Source: Paraphysomonas bandaiensis | Taxonomy: Eukaryota > Chrysophyceae | Assembly: GCA_965644295.1 (NCBI GenBank) | Contig: CBFFRP010000363.1 | Span: forward strand, 620,001-684,000 | Length of the DNA stretch: 64,000 nt | Direction of reading: 5' to 3' | Shown here: positions 1 through 10,717 of the stretch, piece by piece | Layout of the letters: every line of letters starts with the position of its first letter | Position numbering within the stretch: position 1 is the first letter of the stretch | The notes under the pieces: generated by a model | The model's database searches: none | What the model was told of the DNA's origin: nothing | The model's input: the letters and a program-made list of their open reading frames with translations, nothing else | Position numbers and translations under genes: made by a program

Positions 1-49
1 CTGCAGCACCGAGCCATGACCTCTGGAAAGTTTATTTCTTTCTTCACAG

Positions 50-163
50 GGGAGAAAGACGGTAGAGCTGCCTTGCCTGGAGATCGGGGCATCACAAGAC
101 GGTTACATTACCATAAACGATGCCAGTCAACGGACAACAAGTCGAGTAATTGTTGATGTCTAG
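50..163 (+). CDS. Possible 3'-terminal exon of a gene beginning outside the window
   Basis: An open frame starts directly after a pyrimidine-rich stretch ending in CACAG (47-49) and runs 37 codons to a TAG at 161-163. The peptide contains KTVELPCLEIGASQDG and ends RTTSRVIVDV. The same frame is closed upstream by a TGA at 17-19, so if this is an exon the preceding bases are intron. I do not recognise a family. The case rests only on the splice-like acceptor and the normal-looking amino-acid mix, and chance is a real alternative. Confidence 0.28.
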   Translation, partial: GRKTVELPCLEIGASQDGYITINDASQRTTSRVIVDV

Positions 164-633
164 ATCACCAGCTACCAGCTACCAGCTACAGTTGCTGGAT
201 ATATGAATCAATCATCTCTCTATATATGAGAGAGATGATACTGTATAGGTATACGGTATACCATAGCAGTAGTATGGTATGCAGTATGCAGTGATAATAA
301 GATACTGTACACTGCAGTGATACTACACTGCACTACTTGGATGACTTGCTGCCAATAATTTCCTGTAAACGTATTATGATTGGTTCGGCATAATCTATAT
401 GCAGCAGTATCTCTGTATACCAAGCAGCTTCAGTGCCGAGAGCGAGTGATCTTGGTGGATATGTTCCATCATACGTGCTCGTGCTCATCCATCCATATGG
501 TAGGAAATTTCGATGAATTAGAGTTGGAGAAACCATATGAGGAAGTCCACTTTAGGAGTGCAGCAGATGCTTTACTTCAACAGCGACACATTGGAGGAAA
601 GAACCTCTGCTCACATTTTCTTGTACTGAGATC
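164..633. other. Intergenic stretch upstream of the LPMO-like gene
   Basis: No supportable gene. It holds a short direct repeat of CAGCTAC near 170-190, a 9-bp inverted repeat (212-220 with 230-238) around TATATAT that could form a hairpin, and AT-rich sequence. A longer open frame beginning at 380 runs into the LPMO exon out of frame and looks like a shadow. The promoter of the gene starting at 634 presumably lies here. Confidence 0.5.
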
Positions 634-2044
634 ATGTTTACCCTCCTTTGTTTTATTATATTTTTATGCACAGTTATGTTATCTCGAGGTCACGGGTTCC
701 TTGCGAGACCTGTTTCCCGAAACGCTGTGGGTATCGAGTCGAATGGTTTCTGCCAATGGGGTGATCGCATACCTTGCACTGGATGTGCTCATTGCTTTAA
801 TCAACCGGAGATCACTACTGGATGTGGAATTATCCAGAGTAGAACTGGCGTTAGCGTGTACGGAAATGGGGAACTTTCTTATGCGAATACAGGTGGCTCG
901 CTTATTTCTTCGACTTAGTTTCTAACTTTAATCAGGTGTGAAAACAACTTACATGAGTGGCCAAACTGTTTCCATGGAAGTTATTATCCCTGTTTATCAC
1001 GGGGGACATTTTCAGTTCCGTATACAAGATGTTGGCGATAATAGCGACCCGGATGGCTCCCAATGGCGAAACCTTGAGCCTCTAACTGTTGAGTCCTTTT
1101 ACCCTCAGTGCGACGATGTATCACAGGGTTGCGGTCCAGACCCTTGTCTATCTGAAAAAACTTGTGCTACTATTCCTTTGCGCAAGTATGGCGTACACAA
1201 TGATCATTATATCATTAACGTAACGCTTCCTCATGGACTAGTTTGCAGCCATTGTGTGCTACAGTGGCACTGGTTAACAGGGAATAGCTGCTGGCCAGAC
1301 TGGGTTGCTTGTGAAGGATCTGAGGAATTCTGGAACTGTGCTGATCTAGAGATTCTTCCCTCTGACTACACCCCGCCGCCTACAGCTGGCCCACCTCCGA
1401 CTCCAACACCTGCTTGCTCTACTGAATTGGGTGAAATAACTTGCTCGGGACATGGCATTGTTAAATGTCCTCCAGATGTATGCTGGCGTCCTGTGTGGAA
1501 GTGGCCAAATGACTACTGCGAGTTACGAACCTCACCATGCGCAGGTTGGGAACGAGACCAAGGAGGGTTGTCTTGGGAGCAGTGCTGCGCGTATGGGGGT
1601 CACTGCAAGGGCACAGGGCTATCTAACCCCCACCCGGAATTATGCCAATGTCAATGTTTTGATGGATATACAGGGGAGAATTGCAATATTTGTGCATACG
1701 AGTTTAATACCACTCTAACTGCCCCACCATCCTTTTCTCCAACCCTTCGTCCGACTGTGAGCCCCACTAATCCTCCTTCACCTAGACCATCACCAGACAG
1801 AGATTGTGAAAACCAGTGTTATTCAACTACTCCTTGTAGTGTATGGTACTATAATCTAGTTGACAGCTGGTGTCAAATTGACTGTGCACACTTGACAGAA
1901 CGCTATCCGTCAAGATGTATCACAGGGTGTCGTGATACTTCGTATGATAATACCGTGACTTCTCTACAGGACACTGTTTCCCGCTTGCTCTTTGGAGTGG
2001 AAAAATACTCCGCTGATTCCGACAGGAAACTTCGCGGAGCTTAA
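634..2044 (+). CDS. Secreted LPMO-like copper oxygenase with EGF-like and Cys-rich C-terminal modules
   Basis: Two exons, 634-892 and 936-2044, joined over a 43-nt GT-AG intron, give about 455 aa. Residues 1-19 are a signal peptide; cleavage would expose His20 in HGFLARPVSRN, the N-terminal copper ligand of lytic polysaccharide monooxygenases. The second brace histidine is H108 or H111 in YHGGHFQF. The pattern CPHC-like CTGCAHC, the QWHWLTGNSCW motif and the overall order match the chitin-binding type-4/LPMO_10 proteins of algae and diatoms. After the catalytic domain come a PPPTP linker, an EGF-like segment (CSGHG to CFDGYTGENC), a second Pro/Ser/Thr linker and a Cys-rich tail. Likely role: oxidative attack on, or binding to, a polysaccharide outside the cell. 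Substrate cannot be read from sequence. Joining the exons preserves frame (GG|T codon split), which supports the intron. Confidence 0.8.
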
Positions 2045-2298
2045 TCTTTTTACAGCTGTGTGACATCATCGTTTTTAGATGAATAATTTCTGTTCGCCAC
2101 ATATGCAAATCAGCGCATGCAATAAAGCCAGTGTGTGCAATGAATACAAGCCTATGACTATAGCAAGTCAATACTATGCTTGTTCCAATAAACTGATCTG
2201 AGATATATATGATAAACTGATAAGAATCTACATCATTATAGTAAAAGGCAATCAGCTACTGATTATCAGAAATCAAGTAAGCTGTATTTAATTTAAAG

Positions 2299-2374
2299 GG
2301 GATGTATTATTCAACCTAGTCAATTTGGTTGACTTTCCTAGTCACACCAAAATTGGTGTAATAACCTAGTCAAA
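2299..2374 (+). repeat. Left terminal inverted repeat of MULE element A
   Basis: 76 bp that match the reverse complement of 5094-5169 with only one or two visible mismatches near the outer tip. It contains three ACCTAGTCA-type motifs. Further motif copies continue inside the repeat to about 2475, first in one orientation and then in the other. Confidence 0.9.
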
Positions 2375-2515
2375 AGGTGTAAAAACCTAGTCATTAAATA
2401 ATTAGATTTTTAACTTTACAATGACTAGGTTGACTAGGTTGACTAGGTGGAATTGAGTATTCACCTAGTCAAACAGGGGAGCATACTATAGCCATAAATT
2501 AGAATTCTATATGCC

Positions 2516-4488
2516 TCACACTTCGTCTTCACAGTCGAATGCAAATTGGGCTGTTTCTGATGACCAAGTCCGGTGTAGCTCCACAGCAATCTTCATTTCA
2601 TGGGCATCGAACCCCACAATCTTCGGATGAGCAAGGATGTCATCTGGAGCATCAGAAAACCGACACTGCCAGCGAAGAATTTTTTTATTTCTGTGGTTCG
2701 GCACCACGCGGTAATCCACGCACATACCATTCAGGTACTGTGGGTGGCGAACATACGCGTTCTTCCAGTCCCCTGGCTTAAGGGCCTCCACATCTATGGG
2801 GTCATCGTTGATAAGTGCCCTAGCTGCATTGCGAGGCCGGCCGCGTTTCCTTGCAGGCCTGATAGTGCTCGCCATGTGCTTTACATCAATGTCCCCTAAG
2901 GACATAATTAATATATGTAAGGGTGTGTAAGTGACATACACATACCTCGCAAGTGATGTACGGCTAGGGAGTGGGAGCAGTAACGACCATTGTCCCAAAA
3001 CTGCGGACAGCTGCAAATAAGAGAGGTATAGGTCCTACGCTTTATTTTGTAAGGAACTTCTCGAACAACAAACATACTGAGGAATCTGTTATATAGAATG
3101 ATTAGTACATAAATAAAGAAGTACAATATTTATTTCACCTCTCCCTACATTCCTCTACTTGATATGTGTCTCTTCCTTTAACGCAATGGAACATATCTAT
3201 GAAAGACTTGGTCATTCGATTCTCACCGGTGTGTTCAATGAACAAGTTTTTCTTTGAGTTCACATACCTATTATTAGAAAACTTATGTTACTGACGCATA
3301 TTATATAATAAATTAGAGTTACTAACCAATGGACTTCATTTCTACCTTTCACTACTACATCCATGCGTTTACAGTTTTGAGGACCTGGATCAATAATAGA
3401 GCATGCGCCAAGCAGGCAGTCTCGATGCACGTGACCATGTTGCAGTAAAGCAAGCTGATCATTACATAAGAAATTGACCCTAGTGACCCGGTACTTTTCT
3501 CGCAGATGTCTCAACATAGAAGGAATAGAGACCTCTATAAAATGTGCCATAGCCGCCCTCTCCTTAATCTGTAACTTAATAGATCGAAATAATGACTCCG
3601 ATGTATTGTTCTGCGGGGCGTGACCGGGTATGCCCGGTGCCCCTACGTTGAATGTACCCCCATTCCACTCCTCAGCGAGGTATACCTATAGTAGTGAATG
3701 TCGTCTTATTAGCAATAGCCGTGTATTAGAACTAGAAGCAAGGTATACCTTGCAAAACCAGTCTGCATAGTTGATAGGTGAATAGGTACCTGTACGTTGA
3801 TAACATAAGTCTAGGTGAAGTATATAATATCAGTAAAGTGTATACTTACAGTCTTGGAATGCAGATAGGACTGCAGCTCCTTCACTGAGTCCACTTTTAA
3901 AGTGCTTTTATGTAGAAATTTCTTTCGATTCGATACTTGGAGAACAGTGGGAGCAACGTGTCGGTACTCCGAGTGGCTTTTGTAAAAGTTGGAAATGTAT
4001 GTCGGCATGAAACCTTCGCGGATTTTCTCATCGACCTCGTCAATGATTTGAGGAGATATTCCCCTCGACTTGGGGACGTTTACATTGACGAGTGTACTAT
4101 GTACACCTCGCTCGTACACTTCTCCTGTCTTGAGCACTTTCACAAAGTGCTCACAGTCGTGGTGCATAACACACTTCTTCACCACCCCATTCCTCAGAGG
4201 ACTGTGCCAGGAATGACCCTTCACAATTTGCTCGATGGTGTTTTTCTGAGATTGTTGTATTTTTGTCCACTCAAAACCCCTTTTTTTCTTTGGCGGCGTA
4301 AAAAGCGGGATATTCGACAACTCATCGAAATCACTGTCCTCATCATTATCCCCAGTATCTTCGTCTGAAGATAATAAATACGGCCGCTTTTCCAAAGAAC
4401 TTGGAAGATCCGAAGATGTATCCGGAGTTCTGTCCACAACCTCGTTGACAAACACTTCTTCCTCTGAGCACTGACTCATAGAATCCAT
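2516..4488 (-). pseudogene. Internally deleted MULE transposase remnant
   Basis: Read on the minus strand. An N-terminal exon (about 4488-3850) encodes an acidic head, a basic PPKKKRG patch and a HDCEHF region. A second block near 3690-3350 contains APQNNTSESLFR, like the region around and after the last acidic residue of MULE DDE cores, then HFIEVSIPSMLRHL. Next comes a SWIM-type zinc finger CSCPQFWDNGRYCSH near 3020-2960. The last block (2863-2516) starts with MASTIRPARKRGRPRN, an AT-hook, and ends FDCEDEV. Only about 200 bp separate the N-terminal exon from the NNTSE block, so the part expected to carry the two catalytic aspartates is missing. Whether the blocks are still spliced into a protein cannot be told. 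The C-terminal blocks recur at 58.5-59.5 kb. Confidence 0.7.
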
Positions 4489-5093
4489 GTATAGATATAT
4501 ATATATTACTGCTATTATAATACATCAGATTACTTAATCTTAGAATGGTTGTTTATATGCTCTCCTCTAAACCACTAATACTTCGTATGGTATGGAGCAA
4601 GTATCTTGTACAGTCAGAATGTTTCAGCTTTGAAGCATCCAGCAAACTGCAAATCTTTTCAAGATGCGATTTGGTTTCCAAACCAGTCGTTTTCAGTATG
4701 TAGTTTGGTGTGTGAGAGGTTAGCGTGTTGTTGTCACACTTGTGCATGATAATTCATAGTTATATTACTAAATTAAGTGATGCTGATAGACCCCCCAGAG
4801 TACAAGGTTTCATCAATGCTTCTGAAGGCGACTGAAGGACATCCATGGAGATTGTGTTGAGAAAGAATGGTGTACAAAAGCCTACTTGAGCATTGGAGAG
4901 AGCGATGGAGTCCTGCCCATGCTGTTATATCTTACTATATTACTGCTCTTTAGCTTTGTGTTCGCCTGATCTATGTTGTATAGATTTTAATTCACCTTCT
5001 ATGACCTCATGCTTCTGTAATTCGTAGCTATATGCGAGTACAATTCATGACTAGGTTTAATACTATAATTGGCTAGGTTGAGTCATTTATTGC

Positions 5094-5169
5094 TTTGACT
5101 AGGTTATTACACCAATTTTGGTGTGACTAGGAAAGTCAACCAAATTGACTAGGTTGAATAATATATCCC
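5094..5169 (-). repeat. Right terminal inverted repeat of MULE element A
   Basis: Partner of the repeat at 2299-2374. It ends in ATATCCC and is followed directly by the target duplication AATTTAAAG at 5170-5178. Confidence 0.9.
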
Positions 5170-5436
5170 AATTTAAAGAGACCAATTGAATTTATGAAAG
5201 TATAGTTACTGCCATGAAAACTCTTCTCCAGGGCATAATATCCTACTTCCCCATAACTCTAAATGATAAACACAGGCAAACGCATGCTATAGCCATAACA
5301 TCTTTCACTTTACACAATTCAAGTAACAATAGCTTAACATATCAAATTTATAGGCTACACAAACAGCAAACTCCCAATTTCGTAAATTCAATAGTCTACG
5401 AAAACATCTCAATCATTAGCGTTAACAAACACATCA

Positions 5437-6224
5437 TCACAAAGAAAACAATGGACTTGCTATTCCAAACTTATTCTGTTCCCGTAGCGTTTTTTTAAGC
5501 TCAATATTCTCCTCTTTAACCCGCTTTACACTTTCTACAACAGCATCTTTACTGCCAATCAGGTGTTGTACCTATTACCGATTTTAGAACGATTGAAGTA
5601 AGCAAAAAACTCTACCTGCTCCTTGAGTTTATCCCTTTCAGTTTCAATTTCGCTCATTGCGTGAATCATGTTATCAATCTGTCTCTCCAGATCATGTGTA
5701 ACAAGTTTCTGCTGCTGCAGCTGTATCTTTGCTGTTTGAAGCTCTTTTTCAAGGGTGCTGCTGTGTTTGATCTGTGCCGAAGAGCACTTCTTGAAAGTAG
5801 ATTCTGACTCGTCTGCTGTGTTACCATCCATGGGTGAATCAACTTTATTTTGTAATATTAAATCCAAGGACTCGACATGTCGCTTTAGGGAGTCAATAGT
5901 TTCATAGCTTTCTGTTAATTCGTTTTCCAGCTCCTGTGACCGGCAGAAATATCTTTCAATATCATCATAAAGGTGTCGCTGCATCTCTGTAAGCTGGACA
6001 GCATGCTCAGCTGCCATCTCGTGAATTGCTCTTTCTTTCTCCTTTCTAAGCTCAACTGTGCTTTCAGCATATTTCGAAGCTTCCTCAGAGCGACACTTCA
6101 TGCACGTCTCAAGGTCCTTCTCGAGCTTTTTACAGCGGGCAATGAGTAGACGCCTCTCCTGCAATGCCGTGGCTTTAGCTGCATCAGATTCGAACACCTC
6201 ATCACCAACAGAACATGTGAACAT
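5437..6224 (-). CDS. Coiled-coil protein of unknown function
   Basis: Two exons, 6224-5616 and 5571-5437, joined over a 44-nt GT-AG intron in phase 0, give 247 aa. Most of the protein is charged heptad-like helix rich in Glu, Lys, Leu and Gln, for example between residues 20 and 130 and again from 155 to the end. The second exon continues the same coiled-coil character (VKRVKEENIELKK), which is why I accept the intron. There is no signal peptide, membrane segment or recognised domain. It is likely a structural or scaffold protein. It lies just downstream of transposon A and 430 bp from the oppositely oriented DUF1294 gene, so the intervening DNA could serve both promoters. Confidence 0.62.
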
Positions 6225-6654
6225 TTTCTTATGCTTTCAGAGCCTCAATCATGTGGTATACTCGCTGGGTTCTGTGCGTATATGACCTGCAGGCAACACT
6301 AGAGGCGACAGGTCATATCGACCTACACCGGGTTGTGGAATGGTCATAGAGATAGCGGTGACCTCGAAACTGACCTGAAACTCTGCATCTCCAAGAGCAT
6401 AGAACCCATGTCTTCACCATGCTTCAACCACAAGAGCAGAGCAGAGCAGAGCAGAGCAGAGCTGTGAAGCAGTCGGCGTATCAAGATACTGCACGCAGCT
6501 GTGTTGCTATGTACCAAACTTGTGTTCTGCATGCTGTATTATGGGTATACCTGGCATACAGTGTACTCCCTACACCTTCACTCCCTGCGTATCAAGACGT
6601 TAATATACGACTAGATGAGGATAGAGCAGAGCATACAGTGCATTCAACTGGCTT
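6225..6654. other. Intergenic, divergent promoter region with AGAGC microsatellite
   Basis: Holds about five tandem copies of a 5-bp unit (GAGCA) near 6434-6461. No gene is supported. It separates two divergently transcribed genes. Confidence 0.5.
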
Positions 6655-6927
6655 ATGTTAGAAGTAACTGACCTTATAAGAAGATATACATTTGGAATCA
6701 ATGTTATCAGCTTCCTTGCATTCGGGCTAGACAAGTTGAGCGCAAGGAATAGTGGACCAAGAATTAGTGAGAACGCCTTATGCATTCTGGCTTTTAGTGG
6801 AGGTTGGCCTCTAGCCGCTGTTGCAATGTTGTTATTTAGCCACAAAACTAGGAAAACTTCATTCCTTGTTAGATACATGCTCTCTTCATTCGCTAATATA
6901 CTTGTAGTTATGTTTTTCAGTAAATAA
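6655..6927 (+). CDS. DUF1294 family small membrane protein
   Basis: A single-exon 90-aa protein. It shows the family hallmarks FGLDKLSARN near residue 25 and a GGWPLA...MLLFSHKTRKTSF block near residues 48-70, matching the DUF1294 pattern D-K-x-x-A-x ... GG-x-P-G ... H-K-x-x-K-x-x-F. Two or three hydrophobic helices are predicted (about 14-26, 40-62 and 74-88). DUF1294 proteins are mostly bacterial; function is unknown. The lack of an intron and the bacterial distribution make ancient horizontal transfer possible but not shown. An antisense frame of 147 aa over the same DNA is a shadow. Confidence 0.78.
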   Translation: MLEVTDLIRRYTFGINVISFLAFGLDKLSARNSGPRISENALCILAFSGGWPLAAVAMLLFSHKTRKTSFLVRYMLSSFANILVVMFFSK

Positions 6928-8986
6928 GGAATGAACTGACAGGCATCCATTAAAGTTTGCGTTTTGAGTTGGTTGAGTTGTGAATTCTCTACCATCTTGA
7001 GTGTACTGGTCACGATAGTGCTGATCTGTTTAACTATGCTCACGATAGTTTCTGTCTAACGAGCTACACAGATCCATTTTAACTTCATAACTGCATCATG
7101 TTTTCTTGCGATTCCTCTGAGTACACATGTCGCTGACAACATCATTTAATAGTATCTGGCAGAATCTAAATAATATAATAATTCCTTGATTCAGGATGCT
7201 TAAACTTGAGCAGAACGACGAATTGAGTCGTTCTCGTTATTCTTATTGAGTTGGTACATCATCGATATCAGTGTAGGGTGTAGCATAATGCAATGAATTT
7301 ACAGCATATTCTATCGGACATATCCCTGTGCTTTAAATGAAGAAAAGACAAGCTGTAGTTGAAGTAGATTTGCTATATAAGATCTAATAATATCTGCTTT
7401 CGTTAATAGGTTCTTAGTTTGACTTTTTCATAGTAAGCTATAAGCTATTTTAACCAATATTAAAGTATTTCGATCTCATAAGTTCATAAGTGAACGATAA
7501 ACACTTCCTGTTCACAATGATGCTCCCATTATTGCCCAAGTGGCCACCAGAGAAACCTTACGTGATTTCCTCTCCAGTGATTACAATAGACACAAGTTCG
7601 ACGATCGGGCTAATACTCTCTCAATGATGATCGCTTAAGTATTGAATGAGAAACTTTACGGCATGTCGATTGACTCAAACTGAAGCAGCCATCAATAGCG
7701 CCAGGAACATGAGCGCCGCGTTATTATCAGCAGTTGTGCACAAAAGTGTGACTCTTGTTTCTAAATATCAAAAGCTACCTATATATAAGCGACGGTGTTA
7801 ATCACAAACTACATTCTAAAATATTAGTTCAGATTATCATTAAATTATTTCATTTGGTGTTTCGATTCATGGGCACTGCTTTATCTTCTTCGCAACATTC
7901 TTCTATTCGACCCATCTCATTTCAGGGCACATCAACACCAAAGTGTAGCCATTCTCTTCTATGGAAATATAGCCCTGGGCTCCAACCATCGCTGGCAACA
8001 CAATTAAACGTGCATGAGTGGTGTGCACAATCATATTGGTGTGATTATTATCCATATTGCCCACTGTCGTGTTAGGTGCAGTCGGTATATATTTTTTCTA
8101 CTTGTGCTTTAAATTTACAATCTAACGTTTCACGATCAAATGCTATGTGGTGCACTGCGGGTGTTACTGTGTGAAAAGAAGTGCGCGGATACCAGCCGGT
8201 ACCGACGACAAGCATTGACACTTGAAGCTTCTTGATCTGCAAGACTTACGAAGACGCTTGATTCTGAAGTTAAAAATAGCTACCGCCTCAGATGTGAAGT
8301 CATCTTTAAAATGGCCATCGATCAGCTCAGCACGCCGTAAGCTTCTCAGCTGAATTAGATCAAAATAACAAAAGATTTGTTTAGAATCAACACACACGGT
8401 TGCTTTCTTCTTGTTTGAAGATGTTAAAGCCGCAATGAACTCAGCAAGTAGAAAACTACCAAAAGCTAACACATTGTAAAATAAAGAACGTTATGGAACT
8501 GCCGTCTCACTAAAACATCTGGTTCCTAACGCCACTGATATTCCTTAATTATCAGGGCTACGGTACTCTCTCTATATGGATATCATGATCATCAACGCAG
8601 TCCTGCCCACTTATCGATCATTCGGCTGGCTGCCGCTCCGGTGCTGTGGACGATATGTACAGTACTATGAAGAACAGCCTGGCGTTTTTTTCAGTTCATG
8701 GAAACTACAGCAAAGTGCTGTACGGTATACTGGTAGACCTCGTATGTGTGCTGAGACACACACCAACACACAGCAGATGAACACAGAGCAGTTACATACC
8801 TACACACACACCTACCATATACATACACAGCACAATAGCTGCGCTTTGAATTACTTCATTGAGGCGGAGACGAGGAGTGCAGTGCTGTTGGGCTCTTAGA
8901 AACATAGTACTGCTCATTAATACATAATCAACCAGTTGATAGCACCCCCTACTTGAAACTGTATACAATATAGACTGTTCTTTAAA
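6928..8986. other. Gene-poor stretch with possible coding relics
   Basis: AT-rich, without a convincing gene. Minus-strand 8472-8164 is open for 102 codons (MLAFGSFLLAEF...) and minus-strand 8056-7903 for about 50 codons from an ATG (contains LIVLPAMVGAQGYI); neither resembles a family I know. Plus-strand bases near 7525-7640 read TRETLRDFLSS...RANTLSMM before a stop, which could be an old mobile-element fragment. A CA-rich simple repeat lies at about 8755-8830. The ODA docking gene promoter should lie at the right end. Confidence 0.4.
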
Positions 8987-10717
8987 ATGAGCCACGAGTC
9001 AGAAGACCTTCGTGTAGCGGAGTTGCAGCAACTCCAGCGGGAGTATCGTCATATGGAGCTTAATCGGCGTGCCTATGCCGAAGAGAGCCAAATGGTACTG
9101 CGGAAACAGCAAACAACAATAGACAAGTTGCGAAAGGACAATGAGACGATTAAGAGCGAAATCGCCATGATGATGCGCAGCACAAGCAGGAATATATCAA
9201 GCAGTCAACAAGATACTGTAAATAAGTTGCAAGACCAGAGCGATAGAATGGCAAATGCAGTAGATTTTGAAAGAAGAAATATCCAGACAATGGAAGAGCA
9301 GATTCATATAATGAAACAGAAGGTGCTGCAACAGCGAAAGGCTATGGGTGGTGTTAACGCATCCAAAGAAAATTACCACATGATTCAAAAGCAGATACGT
9401 ATATTAGAGAACCGTTTGGACAAATCATTGGTGAAGTTTAATGAAGCAATTGCTCATAACAAAACCCTTCGCGACTCAATCGACGATTTGAGACGAGAGC
9501 GTGTTGTGTTTGAGAATATATATCGTAAGATGGAGCGAGAGCTACAAGAGAAGAAACAGAAAATGGCTGAGATCATAGAGGTATCGAATCAGTCGTATGA
9601 ACAAAGAGACACATATCAGATGGAAGTTGCAGCCATAGAACAAGCGAACCGCAAGGAACAGGAGGAATTCGAGGAACAAATGGTTGAGCTTGGGCGGATG
9701 CTTGAGACAGAGTTGAAGCTACCTGGCCCATCCCGACCAGCTAGTCGTGTCACTACCATGAGTTCTACCCAAATGGCCAATGCTACAGAAGATGATACTC
9801 TTAAAAAGTCTGGAGCTACGTGGAATCAAAACGCAGAGAAGATGGATGTGCTTGCATCGTATGAACGTGTTCAGAACTTCGAAGAAGCTTTTAATAAGAT
9901 TAAGGCAGCTACTGGCATCACCGACATTGATGAACTTGTCAAAACGTTCATTAAAAATGAAGACCACAATTTCAGTTTATTTAATTATGTGAATGAGCAA
10001 AACAATGAAATCGAGAAGCTGGACGAGCAGATCCAGATGCTTCGAGAGGAGGAGCGAAAGTTTGCCCACGAAAGTGGCGAGGATGTACACCAGCATAAGC
10101 AGATATTAAAGGAGCTAGAGGCGAAACTTCAGAACTCCGAGTCGATGGCTGAGAAGTATGAGATTCGATGTCAGGACCTACAACGTATTATTGAATCTCT
10201 GAAGCGGGGCATTCAGAGCGTATACGAAAAGTTAGAAGTGGACGAGGACAGTTTCGTGGATCCAACTGTTACTGAGAGCAACATGGTTCACTACCTGGGA
10301 GTCGTGGAGCAACAAGCCAACCGTATCTTGCGGTCATACGCTGAGATTCGTCAGGAACTACTTCAGCCGTCAATGTCCGCATCTCAGCTTGCAACTGTGG
10401 ACTACGATTCCAATGAGGGAAAAGAGTCTCCAGGAGCTGGAGCTTCACCTAGCAAAACCGCTACTCTGACATCGGTGCTAGGTGTGGGACCAAAGGTGCC
10501 AATGGGACAGGATCTGTTACATGTTAACCCTCCTAAGCTGGACGATTACCAGTCCGATGATGAGGAGGATGACGAAGAGGATGATACCCGGCCACTCACG
10601 AGGGATGAGCTCAAAGCCAGGACACTCAATCGGCTGCAAAAACGTGGACACCAGAGCAACTCTAATAAAGGAAAGGCCAAAGGAAAGTCCAAGACAACTA
10701 TGGCGGCCACTCGTTAG
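8987..10717 (+). CDS. Outer dynein arm docking complex coiled-coil protein (ODAD1/CCDC63/DC2-like)
   Basis: One exon, 576 aa. The N-terminus ELQQLQREYRHMELNRRAY followed by EESQMVLRKQQTTIDKLRKDN is the conserved opening of the CCDC114/CCDC63/ODA1 family, and coiled coil continues to about residue 450. The C-terminus has a short acidic run (DDEEDDEEDD, about residues 521-535) and a lysine-rich tail. These proteins attach outer dynein arms to axonemal doublet microtubules, so the gene indicates motile flagella. Length is in the family range. The start is the ATG at 8987, the first in frame. I cannot separate the CCDC114 and CCDC63 branches. Confidence 0.85.
   Translation: MSHESEDLRVAELQQLQREYRHMELNRRAYAEESQMVLRKQQTTIDKLRKDNETIKSEIAMMMRSTSRNISSSQQDTVNKLQDQSDRMANAVDFERRNIQTMEEQIHIMKQKVLQQRKAMGGVNASKENYHMIQKQIRILENRLDKSLVKFNEAIAHNKTLRDSIDDLRRERVVFENIYRKMERELQEKKQKMAEIIEVSNQSYEQRDTYQMEVAAIEQANRKEQEEFEEQMVELGRMLETELKLPGPSRPASRVTTMSSTQMANATEDDTLKKSGATWNQNAEKMDVLASYERVQNFEEAFNKIKAATGITDIDELVKTFIKNEDHNFSLFNYVNEQNNEIEKLDEQIQMLREEERKFAHESGEDVHQHKQILKELEAKLQNSESMAEKYEIRCQDLQRIIESLKRGIQSVYEKLEVDEDSFVDPTVTESNMVHYLGVVEQQANRILRSYAEIRQELLQPSMSASQLATVDYDSNEGKESPGAGASPSKTATLTSVLGVGPKVPMGQDLLHVNPPKLDDYQSDDEEDDEEDDTRPLTRDELKARTLNRLQKRGHQSNSNKGKAKGKSKTTMAATR

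Larger units (their letters stand above)
2299..5169 (-). mobile_element. MULE-type DNA transposon, element A (2,871 bp, TSD AATTTAAAG)
   Basis: The element is bounded by near-perfect 76-bp terminal inverted repeats that begin GGGAT and end ATCCC. It is flanked by an exact 9-bp direct repeat AATTTAAAG at 2290-2298 and 5170-5178. A 9-bp duplication, long TIRs and a transposase with a SWIM zinc finger (CxC...CxH) together indicate the Mutator-like superfamily. Both ends continue inward with many copies of ACCTAGTCA in both orientations, probably transposase-binding sites. The coding remnant is on the minus strand. The catalytic core appears deleted, so this copy is probably non-autonomous. Related copies lie at 39.9 kb and 54.7-59.8 kb. 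Confidence 0.85.

Noticed and set aside
380-925. 181-codon frame overlapping the LPMO start
   Set aside because: Overlaps the signal peptide exon in another frame, has no family resemblance.
5214-5498. 94-codon plus-strand frame
   Set aside because: Asn/Thr/Ile-rich and overlaps the last exon of the coiled-coil gene on the other strand.
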